From Protonemura montana (Eukaryota > Arthropoda > Insecta > Plecoptera > Nemouridae), in the NCBI GenBank assembly GCA_947568835.1, contig OX387607.1, forward strand, positions 18,068,277 through 18,132,276: a stretch of 64,000 nt of DNA, read 5' to 3'. Of this stretch, positions 45,150 to 56,821 are shown in pieces. Every line of letters starts with the position of its first letter. The first letter of the stretch is position 1. Position numbers and translations under genes: made by a program. The notes beneath the pieces were generated by a model. It was not told where the DNA came from. It saw only the letters and a program-made list of their open reading frames with translations, and ran no database searches.

Positions 45150-46150
45150 TTATGATAAATGAAGTTGATATTAGGATGAAATCTTATTTAAATTGCAAAC
45201 GCTTGCAATGCGCGGGGTATTTTATTATTAACAACACTATAACCGTCTCAAAAATTGATGCCCAAACGCGGACTTGGACCCCGATCTCCACCTGTCGCGG
45301 GTGTTGCTCTGAACCATTGAGCTACTTGGACACTGGCTTTTTGAGACGATTTTAGTGTATTTGATGAGAATGACAGTTCTCCAAGGAGTAGAACCAAGAG
45401 GCTGTGAATACTCACAGTCACTCGGATTCTAGTGACGCTATATCACGTCACAACCTGTCAAACTCGAATAACTCCAATTCGACGTTGGATTCGTTGCTGT
45501 ATTAGGATGAAATCTTATTTAAATTGCAAACGCTTGCAATGCGCTAGAAGCCAGTGTCCAGATAGCTAAATGGTTCAGAGCAACACCCGCGACAGGTGAA
45601 GATCGGGGTCCAAGTAGCTCAATTGGTTAGAGCAACACCCGCGACAGGTGGAGATCGGGGTCCAAGTAGCTCAATTGGTTAGAGCAACACCCACGACAGG
45701 TGGAGATCGGGGTCCAAGTAGCTCAATGGTTCAGAGCAACACCCGCGACAGGTGGAAAACGGGGTCCAAGTAGCTCAATTGGTTAGAGCAACACCCGTGA
45801 CAGGTGGAGATCGGGGTCCAAGTAGCTCAATTGGTTAGAGCAACACCCGTGACAGGTGGAGATTGGGGTCCAAGTAGCTCAATTGGTTAGAGCAACACCC
45901 ACGACAGGTGGAGATCGGGATTCGAGTCCGCGTTTGGGCATCAATTTTTGAGACGGTTATAGTGTTGGCTCAGCAAGAATGCAATGTATGATGGTATGGA
46001 GTTGGAGTTGGTGCAATGAGAGTAATCACGAGGATTACATCGTGATGCTAGTCTGGTACAAAATCTGACTTATTTCAACTAAATTGACATGGCATTGCAT
46101 TGGGGAGATTTCCCACTGCTAAGGGAAATATCTCACTGCAGTGGGAGATT
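45150..46150 (+). mobile_element. SINE-like element with tRNA-derived array (locus 2, short)
   Basis: Shares both flanks with 22340-24740. The array proper (45558-45921) has seven 52-bp units, again with no length change (45558 to 45870 is six exact steps), ending in a full tRNA-like module with GATTCGAGTCC. Just left, 45225-45350 is a single-unit copy in reverse orientation joined head to head. Confidence 0.8.
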
Positions 46151-46458
46151 AATTTGAGTTTGCCACTTTCTGGAGTGCTTGTACCAACCTAGAAAACATG
46201 ACACCATGATGCTACTGTTACACTAGGATTAATTTGAGTTTGCCACTTTCTGGGGTGCTTGTACCAACCTAGAAAACACGACACCATGATGCTACTGTTA
46301 CACTAGGATTAATTTGAGTTTGCCACTTTCTGGGCTGCTTGTACCAACCTAGAAAACACGACACCATGATGCTACTGTTACACTAGGATTAATTTGAGTT
46401 TGCCACTTTCTGGGCTGCTTGTACCAACCTAGAAAACATGACACCATGATGCTACTGT
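46150..46458. repeat. 80-bp tandem repeat, locus 2
   Basis: One partial and three full units (46219, 46299, 46379) of the repeat at 18663-18982, fused directly to the end of the tRNA-array element, followed by the same 3' flank as at locus 1 and then by the 1-kb array. Confidence 0.95.
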
Positions 46459-46550
46459 TAACTATCCGATTTAAAAGCAACAAAATAATGTTTTTCTTTG
46501 GTTGAAATATTTAATAATTTCAGGAAAACAAAATATTTAATGAAAAACAA

Positions 46551-49140
46551 TTAACCTTATATAAAAGCCTTAATTTTGCGATGTTCAACTTTTTAGTTTG
46601 TCTCTGGCTGCTGGCTGGGGTAACATTTTTCTGTACATGTTGATTTAAATTGCGAAATTTGGTTAAAAACGTGTGCAATTGGGTTATAATTGTTCAAAAT
46701 TAAAATCTCTATCCTATTGTGACACTTTGAGGGTGATTTGAATGCGTTTTTTTGGTGAAATATTGATAATTGTGTTTGAAATTTCCTGCCTAGGAAAATT
46801 GGAGCCATGTCTCACAGTTCGATTTTTATTTCATTCAAAACTTGCCTTTAAATGACCTGCAGCAGTTTGGTAATACTGTTTATGCATGCCTATGAAAGTT
46901 ATTGAAGAAATTGAGCACAAACGCTGTTATTTACGTTCGTTTTAAGTGAAATAGAAATAATTTTGCAAAAAGTTTGACAGATGCATTCATTTGTTTGGTT
47001 TTTTGACCACTGCAGGGTGAACGAATTCTTAAACTTATCTTTGCGGCAGTGCATTCAGGATATTTAAACGTCAAAAAGGATTAGAACATCAAATACTTTT
47101 TAGAAACCAGTCAAACATTGCTGGGAATAATTTTAAATCTTACATGACTTCAGAGCACGACCCAACGCGACATTTATACGGTGATTTGATGGGATTTTCG
47201 TTATGAATTTTATTTAAAACTGGCTGGCAAGGGAAGGTTTTGACAGTTCTCAAACAATGTCAAACAACTTAATTACCGAAAAAACGTACATTTTGTCAAT
47301 TTTAAGTGCTTATCCGTTCATTTAACAGGTTTTTAGTCAGATCTGGTGGAGATGTAAAAGGTATTTCACAAGTTTCACTCTCTAGGAAATATTTCACGGA
47401 AATCTTTTGACAGCCAACTTCGTTTGTTTTCGAAATTGTCATCGTGGTCACTTTGGAATTCACAGAGTTTCCACAATGCAGTGACCCCAAGTGAAATAAG
47501 CGGCAAATTTCAAGTAAAATAAATGGGGGTACTTTTGGTTGTGGTCCCATTAGAGGCTTTACATTAAAACCAAAATGCACAATCCCTCAAAATCTTAAGG
47601 TGCCGTTAGGCATCGGGTACTGCTAGTTAATTAACCTTATATAAAAGCCTTAAATTGCGATGTTCAACTTTTTAGTTTGTATCTGACCAGCTGACCATCT
47701 GACCAGCTGGGGTAACATTTTTCTGTACATGTTGATTTAAATTGCGAAATTTGGTTAAAAACGTGTGCAATTGGGTTATAATTGTTCAAAATTAAAATCT
47801 CTATCCTATTGTGACACTTTGAGGGTGATTTGAAAGCGTTTTTTTGGTGAAATATTGATAATTGTGTTTGAAATTTCCTGCCTAGGAAAATTGGAGCCAT
47901 GTCTCACAGTTCGATTTTTATTTCATTCAAAACTTGCCTTTTACTCACCCGCAGCAGTTTGGTAATACTGTTTATGCATGCCTATGAAAGTTATTGAAGA
48001 AATTGAGCACAAACGCTGTTATTTACGTTCGTTTTAAGTGAAATAGAAATAATTTTGCAAAAAGTTTGACAGATGTATTCATTTGTTTGGTTTTTTGACC
48101 ACTGCAGGGTGAACGAATTCTTAAACTTATCTTTGCGGCAGTGCATTCAGGATATTCAAACGTCAATGTCAAAGTCAACGTCAATGTCAAATTCTTTTCT
48201 AAATCTCTAGAACTGAAGGGAAATAAATGACAAAACTGAAATATTGTTGGTGTCTTGGCTTAGCAAGATTGGCTAGCCCAGATTGTAAAAGGTATTTCAC
48301 AAGTTTCACTCTCTAAGAGATATTTCAAGAAGTCATACACGGAAATCTTTTGACAGCCAACTTCGTTTGTTTTCGAAATTGTCATCGTGGTCACTTTGGA
48401 ATTCACAGAGTTTCCACAATGCAGTGACCCCAAGTGAAATAAGCGGCAAATTTCAAATAAAATAAATGGGGGTACTTTTGGTTGTGGTCCCATTAGAGGC
48501 TTTACATTAAAACCAAAATGCACAATCCCTCAAAATCTTAAGGTGCCGTTAGGCATCGGGTTCTGCTAGTTAACCTTATATAAAAGCTTTAATTTGGCGA
48601 TGTTCAACTTTTTAGTTTGTCTCTGGCTGGCGACCAGCTGACCAGCTGGGGTAACATTTTTCTGTACATGTTGATTTAAATTGCGAAATTTGGTTAAAAA
48701 CGTGTGCAATTGGGTTATAATTGTTCAAAATTAAAATCTTTATCCTATTGTGACACTTTGAGGGTGATTTGAAAGCGTTTTTTTGGTGAAATATTGATAA
48801 TTGTGTTTGAAATTTCCTGCCTAGGAAAATTGGAGCCATGTCTCACAGTTCGATTTTTATTTCATTCAAAACTTGCCTTTAAATGACCTGCAGCATCTCG
48901 GTAATACTGTTCATGCATGCCTATGAAAGTTATTGAAGAAATTGAGCACAAACGCTGTTATTTACGTTCGTTTTAAGTGAAATAGAAATAATTTTGCAAA
49001 AAGTTTGACAGATGCATTCATTTGTTTGGTTTTTTGACCACTGCAGGGTGAACGAATTCTTAAACTTATCTTTGCGGCAGTGCATTCAGGATATTCAAAC
49101 GTCAATGTCAATGTCAACGTCAACGTCAATGTCAAATTCT
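46551..49140. repeat. 1-kb tandem repeat, left block (three units)
   Basis: Units start TTAACCTTATATAAAAGC at 46551, 47631 and 48570 (spacings 1080 and 939). Each has a TATAAAA box at its start, a variable GACCAGCT run about 50 bp later, and two short minus-strand open frames of about 65 codons each that are near-identical between units. Their conservation reflects recent duplication, and nothing else supports them as genes. The third unit breaks up after 49140; 49140-49857 is a mosaic of unit fragments. Confidence 0.9.
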
Positions 49141-49857
49141 TTTCAAAATCTCTAGAACTGAAGGAAAAACGTGTGCAATTGGCTTATTTTGGTTCTTTAT
49201 TCAGGATATTATCCCGCTACGTCTTTTTCACGGTGATTTTAAAGTGCATTATTATAGTAAAGTATCAAAAATATTGTTGGTGTCTTGGCTAGCAAGATGA
49301 AAAATAGCCACTTGACAAGCCCGTGGCATTCTTGTGGAGGTTATTTACATGTCAAAAAGGTTTGGAAAGTTAAACAATCTATTAACACAACTATTGGAAT
49401 CTTTTGTAAACATATTTAAAGATATTTATTGTAAATAGTATACGAAAGTCAAGAAATTTCTTAAAATACGACGATTTTTCTCCATCCCCAGCCTAGACAA
49501 GATCACACAGTTGATTCCAAGCCATCAATAATATTTGTGACAATCATGTAAATCAATAGCAATCCTAACTTTCTTTGCAGGTCTTTAAGACATTAAATAG
49601 GGTTTTTTAACAAACAAAACACACTTGATTAGTTTTTTATTGATGATTTTGCCAAAACTAGATTAAGAGTGACATTGACAGATCAAAGATAAACAATTGA
49701 CAGATATCTTTTATCGAATCAGGACGCCGTGGATATTTATTTTATTTTCGAGAATGCCGTGATTATTCAACAGGTATTTTAATTGAAAACGTCATTAATG
49801 ACAGAGTGCAGTTTTATCAAATCTAATCCAAATACGCAATCTAAGTTTAATATGGTT

Positions 49858-51420
49858 TTCTATGGAATTGTATAATATTGTATAGTACTTTATGGTGTTA
49901 TATGGTAGTCTATGTTATTCTATGGTATTCTATGGTATTCTATGGTATTCTATGGAGTTCTATGGTATTCTATGATATTGTATGGTATACTATGGTATTC
50001 TATGGTATACTATGGTATTCTATGGAGTTCTATGGTATTCTATGATATTCTATGGTATTCGATGGTATTCTATGGAGTTTTATGGTATTCTATGATATTC
50101 TATGGTATTCGATGGTATTCTATGGAGTTTTATGGTATTCTATGGTATTCTATGGTTATCTATGGTATTCTATGGGGTGCTATGGTATTCTATGGTATTC
50201 TATGGGGTGCTATGGTATTCTATGGTATTCTATGGGGTGCTATGGTATTCTATGGTATTCTAAGGAGTGCTTTGGTATTCTATGGTATTTTATTGATTTC
50301 TTTAGTATTCTATGATATTGTATGGAGTTCTATGGTATTCCATGGTATTGTTTGGTATTGTATGGTGTTCTGTGGTATTCTATGATATTGTTTGGTATTC
50401 TATGATATTGTATTGTATGAGATGGTATTCTTTGGTATTCTATGGTATTCTATGGTATTGTTTGATATTCTATGGTATTCTATGATATTGTTTGGTATTC
50501 TATGGTATTCCATGGAGTCCTATGGTATGCTAAGGTCTTCTATGGTCTTCTATTGTGTTCTATGCTATTCTATGGTATTCTTTGGTATTCTATAAAGTTC
50601 AATAGTATTTAATGGTATTCTATGGTATTCTATGGTATTCTATGGTATTCTATGGTATTCTATGGTATTCTATTGTATTCTATGGTATTCTATGGTATTC
50701 TATGGTATTATATGATATTCTATGGTATTATATGGTATTATATGGTATGCTATGGTATTATATGGAGTGCTATGGTATTCTTTGATATTCTATGGTATTG
50801 TATGGTATTGTATGGTATTCTATGGAGTGCTATGGTATTCTATGGTGTTCTATGGTATTCTATTGATTTCTATTGTATTCTATGATATTGTATGGTATTG
50901 TATGAAGTTTAATGGTATTCTTTGGTATGCTATGGTATTTATGATATTTTATGGTATTCTATGATATTTTTTGCTATTCTATGGTATTTTTAGGTATTGT
51001 ATGGCATTGTATGGTATTTTATGGGTTCCTTTTGGTTTCTATATTATTCCATGGTATTGTTTGGTATCCTCTGGTATTTTATGAGCTTCAATGGATTTCT
51101 ATGGTATTTTAAGGTACTTTATGGTGTTGTTAGGAATTGAATGGTATTTGATGATATAGTTTGCCATTCTTAGGTATTCTCTGGTATTCTATGGTATTCT
51201 ATGGTATTGTATGGTTTTCTAGGTACTCTTTGGTATTGCATGATATTGTTTGGTATTTTCTGGGTTTGTTTGGTATTATATGGGTTCGTTTGGTATTCTA
51301 TGGTATTTTATGGTATTGTATTGTATTAAATGGAATTGTATGGTTTTCTTAGGGTTTCTTTGGTATTGAATGGTTTTCTATGGTAATTTATGATATTCTA
51401 TAGTATTGTATGGTATTTCA
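49858..51420. repeat. 10-bp minisatellite TATGGTATTC, about 150 units
   Basis: Degenerate array of TATGGTATTC with GAGTTC, GGGTGC and other variants, decaying towards the right. Frames are open because the unit has no stop in that strand; they are not genes. It separates the two blocks of the 1-kb repeat. Confidence 0.95.
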
Positions 51421-54231
51421 TGGCTGTGGTCCTTTTAAGAGGCTTTGGATAGGGCACCAAAGAAAACTCGAGACACGTTTAAACCAAAATGCCCACTCCC
51501 TCAAAATCGTAAGGTGCCGTTAGGCAGCGGGTACTGCTAGTTAACCTTATATAAAAGCCTTAAATTGCGATGTTCAACTTTTTAGTTTGTATCTGACCAG
51601 CTGACCAGCTGACCAGCTGGGGTAACATTTTTCTGTACATGTTGATTTAAATTGCGAAATTTGGTTAAAAACGTGTGCAATTGGGTTATAATTGTTCAAA
51701 ATTAAAATCTCTATCCTATTGTGACACTTTGAGGGTGATTTGAAAGCGTTTTTTTGGTGAAATATTGATAATTGTGTTTGAAATTTCCTGCCTAGGAAAA
51801 TTGGAGCCATGTCTCACAGTTCGATTTTTATTTCATTCAAAACTTGCCTTTTACTCACCCGCAGCAGTTTGGTAATACTGTTTATGCATGCCTATGAAAG
51901 TTATTGAAGAAATTGAGCACAAACGCTGTTATTTACGTTCGTTTTAAGTGAAATAGAAATAATTTTGCAAAAAGTTTGACAGATGCATTCATTTGTTTGG
52001 TTTTTTGACCACTGCAGGGTGAACGAATTCTTAAACTTATCTTTGCGGCAGTGCATTCAGGACATTGAAACGTCAAACGGGATTAGAACGTCAAATACTT
52101 TTAAGAAACCGGTCAAACATTGCTGGGAATAATTATAAATATTACATGAATTCAGAGCACAACCCAACGCGACATTTCTACGGTGTTTTGATGGGATTGA
52201 CATAATGCATTTTATTTAAAACTGGCTGGCAAGGAAAGGTTTTGACAGTTCTCATACAATGTCAAACAACTTAATTACCAAAGAAACTTACATTTTGTCA
52301 ATTTTAAGTGCTTATCCGTTCATTTAACAGGTTTTTAGTCAGATCTGGTGGAGATGTAAAAGGTATTTCACAAGTTTCACTCTCTAGGAAATATTTCACG
52401 GAAATCTTTTGACAGCCAACGTCGTTTGTTTTCGAAATTGTCATCGTGGTCACTTTGGAATTCACAGAGTTTCCACAATGCAGTGACCCCAAGTGAAATA
52501 AGCGGCAAATTTCAAATAAAATAAATGGAGGTACTTTTGGTTGTGGTCCCATTAGAGGCTTTACATTAAAACCAAAATGCACAATCCCTCAAAATCTTAA
52601 GGTGCCGTTAGGCATCGGGTTCTGCTTAAATCTGCGATGTTCAACTTTTTAGTTTGTCTCTGGCTGGCTACCAGCTGGGGTAACATTTTTCTGTACATGT
52701 TGATTTAAATTGCGAAATTTGGTTAAAAACGTGTGCAATTGGGTTATAATTGTTCAAAATTAAAATCTCTATCCTATTGTGACACTTTGAGGGTGATTTG
52801 AAAGCGTTTTTTTGGTGAAATATTGATAATTGTGTTTGAAATTTCCTGCCTAGGAAAATTGGAGCCATGTCTCACAGTTCGATTTTTATTTCATTCAAAA
52901 CTTGCCTTTAAATGACCTGCAGCAGTTTGGTAATACTCTTCATGCATGCCTATGAAAGTTATTGAAGAAATTGAGCACAAACGCTGTTATTTACGTTCGT
53001 TTTAAGTGAAATAGAAATAATTTTGCAAAAAGTTTGACAGATGCATTCATTTGTTTGGTTTTTTGACCACTGCAGGGTGAACGAATTCTTAAACTTATCT
53101 TTGCGGCAGTGCATTCAGGATATTCAAACGTCAAAAAGGATTAGAACATCAAATACTTTTTAGAAACCAGTCAAACATTGCTGGGAATAATTTTAAATCT
53201 TACATGACTTCAGAGCACGACCCAACGCGACATTTATACGGTGATTTGATGGGATTTTCGTTATGAATTTTATTTAAAACTGGCTGGCAAGGGAAGGTTT
53301 TGACAGTTCTCAAACAATGTCAAACAACTTAATTACCGAAAAAACTTACATTTTGTCAATTTTAAGTGCTTATCAGTTCATTTAACAGGTTTTTAGCCAT
53401 ATCTGGTGGAGATGTAAAAGGTATTTCACAAGTTTCACTCTCTAAGAAATATTTCACGGAAATCTTTTGACAGCCAACGTCGTTTGTTTTCGAAATTGTC
53501 ATCGTGGTCACTTTGGAATTCACAGAGTTTCCACAATGCAGTGACCCCAAGTGAAATAAGCGGCAAATTTCAAATAAAATAAATGGGGGTACTTTTGGTT
53601 GTGGTCCCATTAGAGGCTTTACATTAAAACCAAAATGCACAATCCCTCAAAATCTTAAGGTGCCGTTAGGCATCGGGTTCTGCTAGTTAACCTTATATAA
53701 AAGCTTTAATTTGGCGATGTTCAACTTTTTAGTTTGTCTCTGGCTGGCGACCGACCAGCTGGGGTAACATTTTTCTGTACATGTTGATTTAAATTGCGAA
53801 ATTTGGTTAAAAACGTGTGCAATTGGGTTATAATTGTTCAAAATTAAAATCTCTATCCTATTGTGACACTTTGAGGGTGATTTGAAAGCGTTTTTTTGGT
53901 GAAATATTGATAATTGTGTTTGAAATTTCCTGCCTAGGAAAATTGGAGCCATGTCTCACAGTTCGATTTTTATTTCATTCAAAACTTGCCTTTAAATGAC
54001 CTGCAGCAGTTTGGTAATACTGTTTATGCATGCCTATGAAAGTTATTGAAGAAATTGAGCACAAACGCTGTTATTTACGTTCGTTTTAAGTGAAATAGAA
54101 ATAATTTTGCAAAAAGTTTGACAGATGCATTCATTTGTTTGGTTTTTTGACCACTGCAGGGTGAACGAATTCTTAAACTTATCTTTGCGGCAGTGCATTC
54201 AGGATATTCAAACGTCAATGTCAACGTCAAT
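51421..54231. repeat. 1-kb tandem repeat, right block (three units)
   Basis: A unit tail (51421-51540), then units from 51541, about 52626 (start truncated) and 53687. The last unit stops at 54231, where Polinton sequence begins. The copies at 46551 and 52626 are closer to each other in their middle parts than to the 939-bp unit. Confidence 0.9.
54226..54231. other. Predicted 6-bp target site of the Polinton
   Basis: GTCAAT directly precedes AGTAGGG. Other units of the repeat continue with GTCAA-type hexamers here, so the break is at this point. Polintons duplicate 6 bp and start with AG, which fits. The partner copy would lie beyond the window. Confidence 0.5.
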
Positions 54232-55013
54232 AGTAGGGTATAATTGCCGGTTCTAGATCAGAAGGAGAAGGAAGTCATTGACCTCTGTGGGAAAACTGCT
54301 GACGCCCGGAAAATTCCTAGCGTCTTGGACGGTACGAAATAAAATGCAGATTCAGCAGAAATTTGAGATGTGCGCGTGCGCATTTTTACTGTTAGCTTGT
54401 AGTGTAAGGTGATATAAAATTTGAAGATAACTATAGTCGATTCATTTTGAGATGACCTCCTGCATAAAATCATGCATGTATACGTGCGTGTTAAGGTGCA
54501 CTTCTTACGTGATTTCTTAAAATAAATGTACTTTAGATGTTTAAGAAATATAAATGCAGCAACCTAATCTAATTTCCCACGATCAGATGTCACTGTACTA
54601 AATGACAAGTACCTACAGTCTGTTCATTCTACATAAATAATCATACATCTGACACTCAACTGCATGTATGCATTTCTAGTGTACTACCTTAAATGAACTG
54701 TACTATAGCTTCCTACAAAAATATTATTGCAATGCCGATGTAACATTTTCCCAGATTTTCCCAGCGTGGCCCTCGTATTGCTTGGTAGATTCATCGATCA
54801 ATCGCTGATTTGACAAAATCAGATTTCACTGTACCAAATAACAAGTACTTCTATAGTAGGTTTATTCTTAAGAAACGTCATCTGTTTCCATTATATGCCT
54901 GTGTAATTATACACGATTACTGCCCAGAGTTTAGATGGTTATACATTACAATGAACGCACTTTAGATAATATTTTAGTGGTCAATAATTGCAAATCAGCA
55001 AAATGTTAGGACA

Positions 55014-55615
55014 ATGAACTGTTCGACGTTCTGTTCTCACCGACATCATCATTCGATTCAAAGTTATCAGAGAGGCAACAGCAAGATCAATAGTTACGGC
55101 AACAGTAGGAGTAACAGAAACAACTGCAAGAAAGTAAGTAGTATAATTATATTTTTATATTTATTAGAAACTCTAATAACCTTATATTTTTATTAAAATC
55201 TTCTTGATGATTTGATACTTTCTGTCACAGAAGTATTTCTGCAAATCTAGAATGAAATTTATTTACATCTAATATAAAATATACTAATTCAGTTTTTCCT
55301 ATTTTTCTTTGTTATCAGATGGACTTCCTTAACCAACTTGGGAGCTGCAAGGCAGTTGAGTTCGGAAAGATAGATGAACTCCCAGAACATGTAGCTTTTC
55401 TAATCGATGAGTGGGCGGCGATCACAACAAGATACGGTCGTCAAATTCAAATCACCGTTAACAACTTGAAATATTTTCTCCCCGCTAGATTTAATAAAAT
55501 TACCGATTCAGATTTAACCTCTTTCAATCTTAAACAGATCACTATAACCTTTAAAGGCACCAAAAAATTTGGGGTGTACCCACCAACTGCAATTTTAGAA
55601 TTTAACGATATTTAA
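55014..55615 (+). CDS. Small Polinton plus-strand protein, probably spliced
   Basis: Exon 55014-55133 (40 codons, Ser/Asn/His-rich), GTAAGT donor at 55134, a pyrimidine-rich tract and ATCAG acceptor at 55317-55318, and exon 55319-55615 (98 codons). The junction is phase 0 and joins the frames to 138 residues. The second exon also begins with ATG, so it may be translated alone with the first as leader. The second part (MDFLNQLGSCKAVEFGKI onward) looks like a compact alpha/beta domain; I do not recognise the family. AATAAA follows at 55671. It is the only plus-strand gene seen in the element. Confidence 0.6.
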
Positions 55616-56129
55616 AATTTGCTGACGGATTGAAAAAAAAAATATTTAAAAAACTGAACTGTATTCACAAATAAAAGAAAAAATTTTGTTTTAAAACTGA
55701 ATTCACTGAGAGTATTTATTGAACAAAAACCTTTTATAACATTACCAATTCCAGAAACTAGATCCATGTCTACATCCATAATCCGTTTTTATTCACGAAA
55801 ATATCATATAAAGTATTGATTGAATAAGTTTTTGAAAATTGCTGATGTTGAATAAATATAAATATCAAGGTGAGTTGAAGAATCGAATACGTTTGGTAGA
55901 ATTTGATAGTTATCTCAGTTACAGATATTGAAACTTCTCCATTTATCCTATCGTAGGTATGCAGATTTCAGATTTGTTTCTGACACCTTTTTCCACAGCT
56001 AACAAGTGTCGATCACGTTTGATCTTGTTCAGTCAGGCAATAAATTTTATTTTAAATATATAAGGAGACAGGAAAAAGATGCTTGCAGGTTTTATGAATA
56101 ACTCAGAATCCCAAATTTACATACATTTA
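55616..56129. other. Non-coding gap between convergent Polinton genes
   Basis: AT-rich, no recognisable gene. It separates the plus-strand gene from the minus-strand block, so it must hold the 3' ends of both transcripts; an AATAAA for the minus block overlaps the protease stop at 56125-56132. Confidence 0.6.
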
Positions 56130-56666
56130 TTAAAATCTCATCATATAAAGTGGATTACATTCACGACTACAACAAGTTTGATTGTTCATACATTTTCGGA
56201 TAGGAGTAAAACAAGTTTTGAATTTTTCTTGAAACAATGAACGTGCGAGTTGATCATTTTCATCACAAGTTCTATTATTAAAGAAATACATGAATTCTTG
56301 CATGCTAAGATCTCGAGATCGATGCGCGAGAAATAATGCTACCCATTCACCACAGACATCAGATGTTGGACTTTGAAGCTGTTTTTCGTTGTATGTCCAC
56401 GTAGTACACTGACGACTCAAAAATTCGTGATGCATTTTTACAATTGGTGGGATTCCATAAGAATCAAAAAATTCACCTCGTCCGAATTCGTCGATGTGAA
56501 AAGCAACCCAATGCGAGCCAGGTTTGTTACTAGGATCTGTGTTCGCTATTAGTACACACGGATGTTGCACAATTCGAGGCAGATTGTTTGCAGCGAATAC
56601 TCCACGAAATAACGGACTTGTGAACTTGTCACATAGCATAACTTCTTCAAGATGTAGTGAATTCAT
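56130..56666 (-). CDS. PRO: Adenain-like cysteine protease (Polinton PRO)
   Basis: 178 residues. It shows the adenovirus-protease layout: GSHWVAFHID with the catalytic His, then GEFFDSYG with the acidic residue, an EKQLQSP Gln region, and SDVCGEWVALF with the catalytic Cys in the right order and spacing. Such enzymes (C5/Ulp1 fold) mature capsid proteins in adenoviruses and are proposed to do so in Polintons. The start at 56666 is the only ATG upstream of the fold. It lies next to the major capsid gene, in the same orientation, as in many Polintons. No break is visible. Confidence 0.9.
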   Translation of the reverse strand: MNSLHLEEVMLCDKFTSPLFRGVFAANNLPRIVQHPCVLIANTDPSNKPGSHWVAFHIDEFGRGEFFDSYGIPPIVKMHHEFLSRQCTTWTYNEKQLQSPTSDVCGEWVALFLAHRSRDLSMQEFMYFFNNRTCDENDQLARSLFQEKFKTCFTPIRKCMNNQTCCSRECNPLYMMRF

Positions 56667-56821
56667 GACTTTGAATCGTCTTCTGCAATGCGTTGACTCA
56701 AAGTGATTTTATTTCTATCCCAAATCGTTATTATAGCAGTCACCGTCATCAATAACTTAGTAAAGTAGTGGAGGGGGTGAAAAATAATTCTAGTTTTCTA
56801 AATATCATCTTCTTTTTTATA

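Noticed and set aside
49912-51352. Tyr/Gly/Ile/Leu/Trp repeat proteins
   Set aside because: Frames of the 10-bp minisatellite without stops.
46593-53952. Conserved minus-strand small proteins in the 1-kb repeats
   Set aside because: Their similarity is explained by recent tandem duplication; frames differ at the ends among units and no domain is recognised.
54768-54785. CCCTCGTATTGCTT shared with 42341-42354
   Set aside because: A 14-bp match with no shared flanks; likely chance or too little to interpret.
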